The translations under genes were made by a program, and so were the position numbers. A stretch of 64,000 nt of DNA, taken from Ephydatia muelleri (lineage: Eukaryota; Porifera; Demospongiae; Spongillida; Spongillidae). The notes under the pieces are model-generated. The model was given only the letters and a program-made list of their open reading frames with translations, had not been told where the DNA came from and made no database searches. The stretch is from positions 1,439,633-1,503,632 of the forward strand of contig JABACO010000015.1 in NCBI GenBank assembly GCA_013339895.1, in the 5' to 3' direction. Of this stretch, positions 56,173 through 64,000 are shown piece by piece. Position 1 is the stretch's first letter; every line of letters starts with the position of its first letter.

Positions 56173-59100
56173 TCACGGTTCTTTAGAAGTTGTGGAATCT
56201 GTCTGTGTATGACACATATTCACTGCTGATTGGACATCTTGACTGGCCACTTCTGAAGGGTTCACCCCTTCCACAGCATTGGTGGACACCACCTCCTCAC
56301 TGGTCACTACCTGCTGCTCGAGCACGGCTGAGTGCGCTTCCGTGAGCACCGTTTGTTCAGCATCCGAGGTGGGTTGGTCACTAAACGGAATCAGAACATC
56401 CGTGGGAGAAGCCAGTTCCCTACTGACAGCAGCCGCGAGTTTGTAGAAGCTCAACTTATGCTTCTCATTAGCAGTGTCCACATTGCTAAGCAAATTAGTG
56501 ACGGCCTGCAACAGATTGAAGTCGGCAGGGAGGTTCTGGAGGGCCTCGGGCGACATGCTGGCCAGCGTCTGGGAGAGCGCCTGAACCGTTTCCGCAGTGG
56601 TCCCGGCACTGGCTAACAGCGCCTCAGATATGGGGAGCACAACTGCATCCGACGTCACTAGGGCGGGCAACACCTGGATTGCGCTCCCGTCCCCAGGCTG
56701 CCCCCCGGAGAACTGCAACGTCACGTTCCCCCCACCACTCCCAGCGCTACTCCCTTCCGTCATCAGGGAGTAGGTCCCCCCCCCTCCTCCGCCATCGCTG
56801 GTCGTGGAGGGGCTCTGCTCTCCCGCGCTGGCCGATCCTGAACCCGTCACTGAGGGGTTAAGGTTCTTCTTCCAGTAGTACAAGGTGCCGGGACTGATGC
56901 CATACTTTTGAGATGCCTCCTTGATGGAGTGGTCGAGGGCGTACTGTAGTATCTGCATCTTCTCCTGCTGGGTGCAGCGGGGCTTGGCCGAGTGACCCTC
57001 CGACGAAACAATGTCGTATTCCATCCCGACGTTCTCGATGTCCACTTCGTTGGTCACCTCCAGCGGCACAGAGTCCGCCCTGACGCTCCCTTCCCCTCCC
57101 TGCTCCCCTGCGCAGCGCGTGTTGCCGTCGACCACCTCACCGCCGTCGACGATGAATTGGAAGTTCTGTCCGTCGTAGTTGACCATGTCGGACCCGCCCG
57201 AGATGTCGGCTGCGTCCATTCCTTCCTGGAGCTCCTGGGATGCGTTGGCACCTTCGTCGCTCATCAGCCCCTCTGCGTGGAGGGCCTTCCTCCAGTTCTG
57301 GATCGTCTTGGTCGTGATCCCGAATCGCTGCCCCGCCTCCTTCAGGGAGTTGTTCTCGGCAAACTTGATGATGTACTTCTTCTGCATGGCGGTGTACTTG
57401 GGCTGGTGGAGTTTCAGCTCCACCCTCCAGCGCCACACGGTCGGGGCAGCCACTCCGTACCGAGACGCTGCCTTCTGCAGGGTGGTGGCGTTGGCGTACC
57501 TCACCACCTCCTCCTTCTCCTCTGGGGTGAACTCTCTCGCCGGCTTCCCAAAGTAGGTGGAGGTGTTCGACTGAAGGTCCACCACCCCTTCCTCCTCCAT
57601 CGGCTGGGTCTGCTGGGCGGCTGCAGCAGCTGCTGCGGCCGCCTGGGCCTGCTGCATGGCATTCTCCACCACCTCCATCACTGCCTGCACGCTCTCTGGG
57701 GTCGCCCCCTCCCCTGGATTGGACAGAGCCAGGAGGGCTTCGCACAGGTTACCAGTGCTCGGGGACATGGTCATCGCCTGCTCTAGTTTGGTGCGCAGCT
57801 TCTTCGGGGTCGAGTACTCTGGGCTCCCGAGGGGGCGTCTCCTCGTCGAGCCCGGTGTCCCTGCTGGGGAGGACGAGGCTCCGTCCAGGTTCTGGGCGTG
57901 GGGTTTCGGGTCCAGCAGGAGCTTGTTGCGGTGCAGGAAGCGGAAGGCCCACCCCAGGGTGGCGACAAAGGAGGGATTGGAGGTCGCGGTGAGGTCTTCG
58001 ACGTACTGGCACAGCGCCTGCACATCGATGCTTCCGCACTCGGCTACCTTGTTGCGCACCCACTCGATCAACTGCTCCTCCATCTCCTCCGAGTAGGGTT
58101 TTTCCACACTCTCGTGTGTGATCACTTCCTCTGTCTGCACAGGGGTAGGGATGCTCTGCTGGTCTTCCACGAGGGGCACTCTGTCCCCAGAGGCCTTGGG
58201 AGTGAGCTGAAGGTTGTGCCGCTGGAGGAACTTCTGCTGCCACCCAGTCGAAGCCGTGAAGTTGGCGTTCTCCTGGCCGATCAGGTTGGTGGCGTACTTG
58301 GCGAGGTCGGTGGAGGTGACCTGTGCGCCTTGGTCCTGCTGGGCCAACACCCACTGCGCGATGGCGTCGTCCTTGGACCGGGAGTAGCTGAGGGGCCTCC
58401 CCTGTCCCGACACGTTGGCCCTCTTCTTGTTCACGGAGAGGGCTTCCAGCTCGGGTCCCTTCTGCTGCACCAGCTTGATCCACCCGGCAATGGTGGAGTT
58501 GGCAATGCCCAGCATGCGACAGACGTAGTGCCCCGCCACGTTGTACTCCTTCATCAGCCTCACCACCTCCAACTTCTCGGCGAGGGGTGTGTCGGCTGCG
58601 GGCACTGTTCCTGCTCCTCTTCCCGGCTGATCGCCCGCCACACTCATCGCGCGCCTCGGTGGTGACGGAAGAGATGCCGGATATCTTGAGGGTGGAACGA
58701 GTTGCACCATCATGCGTCCTGTCCGAGACCATGCCAGGCCCGGGCTGCAAGTGGAGTACCCGGACGGATGCAGGGTCCGATTCTCCGCCCACTCCACCGT
58801 CACCCACACCCTCCCCAGAAGGCGGGGCCAGGTCAGAGTGCTCCATGTCATCCTGCTGGTCCAGCCCCTCGTTGCTCACGTCCCCTTCCCGGAGGAGAGA
58901 GACGTCGTCACTGTCGTTGTCCGACCCGGAGAAGTCCGCCACTTTGAGCTTGCGATGCGGCTTCATCTTCTTGTTGACCGACAGGTCCAGGTTGTGCCTC
59001 AGCAGGAAAGGAGTGACCCATCCGACGGAGGCATTGAAGTTGGGGTTCTCTGACTGCACCAGTTTCTTGGCGTAGGACCGCAGTGAGGCAAAGGTCACCT

Positions 59101-60835
59101 TCCTACCCGTGGCCTGCTGCTCCTGGACCCACTTGGCCAGGGCGTGGTCCGTCTCCTTGGTGTAGGAGAGGGGGCGGCTGGCGGGACCCGCGTCGGACTC
59201 GAATCGGCCCGCGTGCAGCTTGAACCCGGCGCTGAGGTTGTGTCCCCCTGAGGAAGTAAAGTTATGGAAGGAAGGATCGGCTGCAGAGTGGAGGGTGAGG
59301 TACAGGGCAGCGCTGGTCGGGGGGTCAAGAGAGTGGGAAAACCCAACGTTGCCGTCGCTCCCACCCGATTGGTCGTGCAGGTTCTGCGTGCTGTTCAGGA
59401 GGTCCACGAGGGAGACGTTCTCTGACGCCAGCTCGCTCAGAGTGTTCTGCAGGGCAGCCGCCTGCGCCGGGTTCAAGATGGTGGAGTCGATGGTTTCTCC
59501 GGTGAGGATGGCCAGGGCGGTCTTCATGGGGTCGTCTGCCGAGGAGTCAGGCGTGTACTCGCTGCTCACAGTCACCACCGGGTCAGAGTACATGGAAGAC
59601 GTGGTGTGGGAGGAGGAGAGCTCCGATGTTCCACCGGCCATGGACACGCCCCCCACAGCCGAGCTCACGGCGAGGGACTGTGGCGACCCCAGCTCAGAGC
59701 CCAACCCCCGCATGGAATCCTGGGGGGCGACCCCCGTGCCACCATTGCCCCCCCCCCCGGAGGACTGGTTGTGAAGGCTCAGCTTGTGCCTGAGGAGGAA
59801 GTTCTGGGCCCAGCTGGCCGAACCCGTGAAGTTTGGGTTCTCCTTGAGTATGAGGGTCTTGGCGTACTTCCTGAGTTCAGAGTTGGTCACTAGTGTCCCC
59901 TCCAGCTGCTTTGTCCTCACCCACTCCGCAATGTTTTGATCAGTCTCGGTCGAGTAGGAGAGTGGTCGTCCCCGTTCCGAGCTTCTCACGTCCTGCTTCG
60001 AGCCGGAGGTCTTCTTGCAGTGGTCCCCGAGGTCGATGTCGTGTCGGAGGAGGAACCGCTGGGCCCAACCCTGAGAGGCGTTGAACTGGGGGTTCTCCTG
60101 GTGGATGTGGGCCTTGGCATAGCTGCACAGGTATTGAAGGGTCACCCTCTCCCCCTTCGCCAGAAGCTCCCTGATGTGGTCGGCGATCAGACTGTCCGTC
60201 GCCTTGGAGTACGATATCTTCCTCCCCTGGCCTGGGGAGTTGAACTTTGGCTGCTGCTGCTGCTGCTGCTGCTGCTGGATCTCGTCTGGCAACTTGGCCC
60301 AACTCTGGATCGTCGCCACGGGGACATTGAACCTCTTCGCCGCCGTCTCGACCGAGTACTTTTCAGCAAAGCCAATGACGTCGGCTGGGGCCGGTGACCC
60401 CACCATGTTGAGGCTCTCCCCCTCATCTGTTGGTTCACAGTCGTCAACCACAATGAGGCCAGTGTAGCCCCCCGCTCCTCCTTCCTCGTCACCGCGCCCC
60501 GCTCCTCCTCCTCCCCCGTCACCCTCCTGCTGCACCTGCGAATGGTTCATGGACAGGTCCTCCACCACCTCTCCTTCGATCTCCACGCCGTTCCCAGCGC
60601 CCCCGCCGCCGCTAACGGCCATGCCGGAGACGGCAGGGGTGGCCCCCTCGTGGGCCGTGTGGTGGTGGGCGGCGTCCGAGAGGGACACCTCGCTGACGGA
60701 CTCAGGGACGTTTTCCTCCAGGAGGTTTGTCCCCAATCTCCTCGCTTCCGAACCGGACTCCTCCGTTGGGGCTCCGCCTTCCGCCCTTTGCCTTCGCTGG
60801 AATCTGGAGTCCATTAGAATCACTCCGCGATGCAT
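56173..60835 (-). CDS. Large protein with repeated CENP-B-type and Psq-like HTH domains, no transposase domain
   Basis: Single-exon gene, about 1550 residues. One apparent 1-bp insertion in a C-run near 58590 splits it; copy 1 lacks that base and is in frame there. I start at the ATG of MHRGVILMDSRF. Domains in order, numbered from that Met: a Psq-like HTH at ~152-180 (KYSVETAAKRFNVPVATIQS), a polyglutamine run, CENP-B-type units at ~206-268, ~290-353 and ~554-617, then a Psq-like HTH (EKLEVVRLMKEYN), a fourth CENP-B unit (PLSYSRSKDDAIAQWV), a weaker fifth (YSEEMEEQLIEWVRNKV), and three more Psq-like units (FTPEEKEEVVRYANATTLQK, YIIKFAENNSLKEAGQRFG, KMQILQYALDHSIKEASQKY). CENP-B units share W..F..RH ends such as GWAQRFLLRH and SWAQNFLLRH. 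Linkers and C-terminus are Ser/Gly/acidic. No DDE catalytic domain is visible. It is probably a nuclear DNA-binding regulator derived from pogo-like transposase N-termini; target unknown. Confidence 0.85.
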
Positions 60836-61660
60836 TTTCCACAGCTTCAATCGGGGAAATTATAAGCTTCAGAAGCTATGAAGGAAGAATAACGACACAT
60901 ACTCATTTATTTATTGATTTTAGATAGAGCCAAACATTCAAAGGCTCACAACCCGCCATGCGGTGACTAAAACCACATCCATTCCTGCTTGCAGCACGAC
61001 GCACACACCATTGCTTATTTTAAATTAACTGGCATTGATATCTAATATAAAAGTCAATACGGCATCCCGGCTGTGTATCTATTTGGGAGCATAGCCACAC
61101 AAATACAGAACGCGCGATTTATTACAAAAGCTGCTGAACGCAGCAACCACTCGTGTTTAGCGATTTGGATCGCATCTGTCGCTCAAAAGCACGCTATATA
61201 CCAGAATCGGAGCCAGCTCAACCCCCTAAGGTATCACACAAGCATACAACGGGCAGCTGCATCACACACAGGAAACAAGATGGCGGCTCACCGTTTGGGC
61301 CCAGCAATTGGGACCGGTGTGTCCACTTGCGGCTGTTGTAGTGCGTTGGAAAGCTGCGACCAAACGGCTTTTTAGTCTGGTAGAAAGATATACAAGCGTC
61401 TTGCAGAAGAAAGAAATTATTTTTCGCTGTTCCACTGAAAAGGAGCCAGCGCAAAAAACGTCAACACAACCTAGAAAGAAAGAAATGTCGCACTACGCGC
61501 ATGCGTCACTTAACAATCTCACGTGACTACAAAACGTCGCATTCCAAAGTGTAACCGCACTTTACACCTCCGCATTCCGAGCTCACACTTTTACATCTTA
61601 CGGGGACACAATAATCCTACATTACTACATTACAATTTTGACATTATTACCCCAAAAATG
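60836..61660. promoter_or_regulatory. Promoter region of the multi-HTH gene (copy 2)
   Basis: About 830 bp between the HTH start and the end of the subtilase. It has no credible gene. It contains AAGATGGCGGC (61277-61287; YY1-type core), CGCGCATGCG with TCAC following (61497 on; NRF1-like), and TCACGTGAC (about 61519; palindromic E-box). The short frame starting at the ATG of AAGATGGCGGC encodes about 30 residues with no family match. The same motifs occur in copy 1 at 23449-24280. Confidence 0.5.
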
Positions 61661-61670
61661 ATTAGTTCTA

Positions 61671-62822
61671 TTAAGTAGAACGATCAGCATCGGCGGCGCC
61701 AAGAGATGGAACGTAAAGCAGGCGATTAGGAGTTCGGGCAGCAGTATTTTTGTCTGACACGTAGTTGAGTCGAACAGCATCCTTGGTTGACTTAGCCACA
61801 ACGTTCTCCAGCACTTGGGTGGGAGTCAGTGTGGGCTGCAGTTCCAACAGCACGGCAACGTAGCCGGTCACGTGAGGGCAGGCCATCGAGGTGCCAGACA
61901 TGACCTTGGTGCACGTGTCGCACCCGAACCCAACGCTGTCGATCATCTTGCCGGGCGCGAAAACATCGAGGCAAGCCCCCGTGTTGGAAAAGGACGCTGC
62001 CTCGTCCCCATTATCGGTCGCACCGACGTCTATAGTGACCCCGGAAGACGCAGGACTGAAGTTGCACGAATCGAGACCGTTATTCCCGGCGGCGGCAACT
62101 GCCGTGATGCCGTGCTTGTTGACCACCTCTCGCAGTCCATTATCCAAGGCGGCGGACGCGTCTACGCCGAGAGAAAGAGAGATCACTTTGGGGTTGCTGG
62201 ATGGATAGTTCGCAATATATTCCAGAGCGGTAACGACACCGCTCACAGCGCCGGTACCAGTGCAGTCCAGTCCGCGGAGGCTGTACAGATTGGCCCCTTT
62301 GGCGACACCGTACGTGTTCCCGCCAACAACCCCGGCCACGTGGGACCCGTGCCCTTGGCAGTCTAGCCCTTTGAGGGTGCTCCCAGTCAGCTGGTCAATG
62401 ACGTCGAGGCCCGCGTATTTGGCCCTCCCGCCCAAATCCTCGTGCGTGTAGCGGATTCCCGTGTCCACGATGAATACGTCCACGCCTTTGCCCGTCGCCT
62501 CGGGATTGTACTGGCCGTCGAGGGGAGTGGCTGCGTGCTGATCGAGACGGTCCAGGTTCCAGGGTACCGCGGGGCTGCTAGTAGCAGGCTTGGCATTGGA
62601 GTTCGCGTTGGATGTCTCGGTACCAGGCTTGGTATCGGAGTTTGCGCTGGATGTCTCGGTCTCGGACTGGACACTGAGAGTGCCTGAGATTCCATTGGCC
62701 AAAGAAGGTTCGCTGCTGAAACTAGAGTAGGATTTTCGGATTGCAACGTCTTCCTCAATAGATGTCACCAGTGGATGTTTGTGGAGCTGTGAAGGGAGGG
62801 AGGAGGAGAAATGTACAGACAT

Positions 62823-62867
<45 letters not shown>

Positions 62868-62942
62868 GCGTGTGTGTGTTTGTGTATTTGTGTGTGTGTG
62901 TGTGTTTGTGTGTATGTGTGTGTGGTTTGTGTGTGTGTTTGT

Positions 62943-62984
<42 letters not shown>

Positions 62985-63876
62985 ATACATGTGATGATCT
63001 TGCTGCAATGATACACTCGTATATGTATGCGATTGGACTTGCAAGTTTTTGATTACTCCTGAATTAAATGTACGGAAATGCATTTACACACAAGTTTGTT
63101 GTTGTTGTTGTTGTCGTTGTTGTGTTGTGTGTATGTGTTATATATATTAAAATGTGGTAAGTATTTATTTTTAAATAAACTTCTCTATGAAAGTTCATAT
63201 AAGCGTGATGTATCCTTAATGGGATATTGTAATTATCAAAACGTAGAAAAGAGAAACAAACAACCTGTTGTGAGGGCCCTGGACTTACCAATTCCACCAT
63301 CTTGCTGCTCAGTGTGCCGGTAAAACCCTTCCCTGCTCGCCTGAAGACGGTGATGTGATCGGCGCGAAGTCGCTGTTGACTTGCGCTCGTGGCGTACTTC
63401 ATAATACTCAACGTGCGATCCAACACCTCGTCACTCGATTCGGACGACAAGGTAACTATGTAGCGTCCTTTGATCTTCTTCTGTTGTGACTGATCGGGCA
63501 CCAGGGACTGGTCAGCGGCCTCCACCTTGGCCATCTCTTGGTCGTTTTTGGCCTGTAGGTAAGCTTCGAGGGACTGCATGATGCGCAAGTTGTGGACCTC
63601 CGCAGCCGAGGATAGGCGCAAGGGAGTCGCGCTGTCCCAGTTGCTGTCGCTAGCGAAAACGTTGCGGTAGTACTCCTGGACGTCCTGGATGTGTGAAGTG
63701 TCGTCCTCGATACCTTCGGCTTCCGCGCTCTTGGCGGATCTTCTCACAAGGTGCTCCCAGTGGTCGTGGCTGGTGGCTTTGGCTACGGTTTCGCTCCATT
63801 CGTCGATGGGACTGGCCCGCGAAGTTACAAGCAGGAGTAATGACGCGGCCCACAGGCCGGATAATAGGGTGTGCAT
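61671..63876 (-). CDS. Secreted proteinase K-like subtilisin (S8A) with I9 propeptide, two exons
   Basis: Exon 1 is 63289-63876 (196 codons, phase 0, donor GTAAGT). Exon 2 is 61671-62786 (acceptor CCCTTCACAG). The product is 567 residues. A signal peptide (residues 1-21, LLSGLWAASLLLLVTSRAS) is followed by a long N-terminal region and an inhibitor-I9-type propeptide (GRYIVTLSS at about 138 to SIEEDVAIRK at ~214). A Ser/Thr linker with SETETSSANSDTKPG-type repeats (about 236-266) follows. The catalytic triad is Asp304 (IVDTG), His342 (GHGSH) and Ser496 (SGTSMA), with oxyanion Asn431. It is expected to be a secreted endopeptidase activated by removal of its propeptide. Length is somewhat above fungal proteinase K because of the N-terminal extension. 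The gene lies upstream of the HTH gene on the same strand. Confidence 0.93.
62825..62990. repeat. (GT)n microsatellite in the subtilase intron
   Basis: Interrupted GT repeat with GTTT and GTAT variants, occupying much of the 502-bp intron between 62786 and 63289. The gene strand is (AC)n. Confidence 0.93.
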
Positions 63877-64000
63877 CTGCCCTTCCTTGCTCGATTTTTT
63901 TTTAATCAGCTTCCGGGAATGGCGACTTAAACAGAAAAGTTCCAATCTAGAAACCCGGGAATAAACATCTGTAGTACGTGAGTAATACAATATCTCGCGC

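Larger units (their letters stand above)
36239..62111. repeat. Copy 2 of the ~25 kb duplicated segment
   Basis: This is the direct repeat of bases 1-24727, beginning exactly where the unique region ends. It carries the better reading frames: the carboxypeptidase is fully open and the HTH gene has only one apparent frame break. It also carries a 1031-bp insertion (39308-40338) that copy 1 lacks. The segment continues past 62111 into the rest of the subtilase gene, whose counterpart in copy 1 falls in the N gap. Confidence 0.95.

Noticed and set aside
61278-61375. Small protein beginning at the ATG of AAGATGGCGGC
   Set aside because: About 30 codons, Cys-rich, no family match; the motif is better explained as a promoter element.

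Overview
The window is nuclear DNA of an animal. It holds spliced genes with GT-AG introns, single-exon genes, many micro- and minisatellites, DNA transposons and MITEs, and animal-type families: a RUN+TBC SGSM protein, tyrosylprotein sulfotransferases and a metallocarboxypeptidase. Compact genes, very repeat-rich introns and a GH25-type lysozyme would suit an early-branching marine animal such as a sponge. That placement is inference; no species can be named from the sequence alone.

The main fact about the layout is that two copies of one ~25 kb segment lie 36.2 kb apart in the same orientation. Copy 1 runs from base 1 to 24727, where it is cut by a gap of exactly 1000 N. Copy 2 runs from 36239 to about 62111 and continues to the window end with the part copy 1 loses in the gap. 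Each copy holds, in order: a relic sulfotransferase fragment; two TPST-like large exons with one downstream terminal exon (+); a 22-exon SGSM1/2-like Rab-GAP gene (-); a single-exon membrane-anchored M14 carboxypeptidase gene (+) sharing a ~165 bp head-to-head promoter region with SGSM; a very large single-exon gene (-) for a protein with many helix-turn-helix domains; and a proteinase K-like secreted subtilase (-). Some stretches are identical between the copies. Others, mainly 13.7-23.5 kb of copy 1, are full of single-base indels that break reading frames which are open in copy 2. Two apparent frame breaks in copy 2 are absent from copy 1. This looks most like two uncollapsed haplotypes, one poorly polished, placed in tandem by scaffolding; a real recent tandem duplication is not excluded.

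The unique stretch between the copies (25728-36238) holds a 5' part of a GH25-type lysozyme gene (-), a third TPST-like large exon, its own terminal exon 4.9 kb downstream, a decayed hAT DNA transposon between those two exons, several minisatellites and about 2 kb without a recognisable gene.

The most unusual items are: (i) a ~1550-residue protein with about five CENP-B-type and about five Psq-like HTH units and no transposase domain, probably a domesticated pogo-like DNA-binding array; (ii) a tandem TPST family in which two paralogues lost conserved active-site or substrate-binding arginines while the last ~140 nt of all three large exons are almost identical, and in which two large exons can splice to one terminal exon; (iii) a ~1.03 kb transposon with terminal inverted repeats, present in copy 2 only, with a clean empty site in copy 1; (iv) a 27-bp minisatellite next to an SGSM splice donor that re-copies the donor sequence, seven units in copy 2 and one in copy 1.
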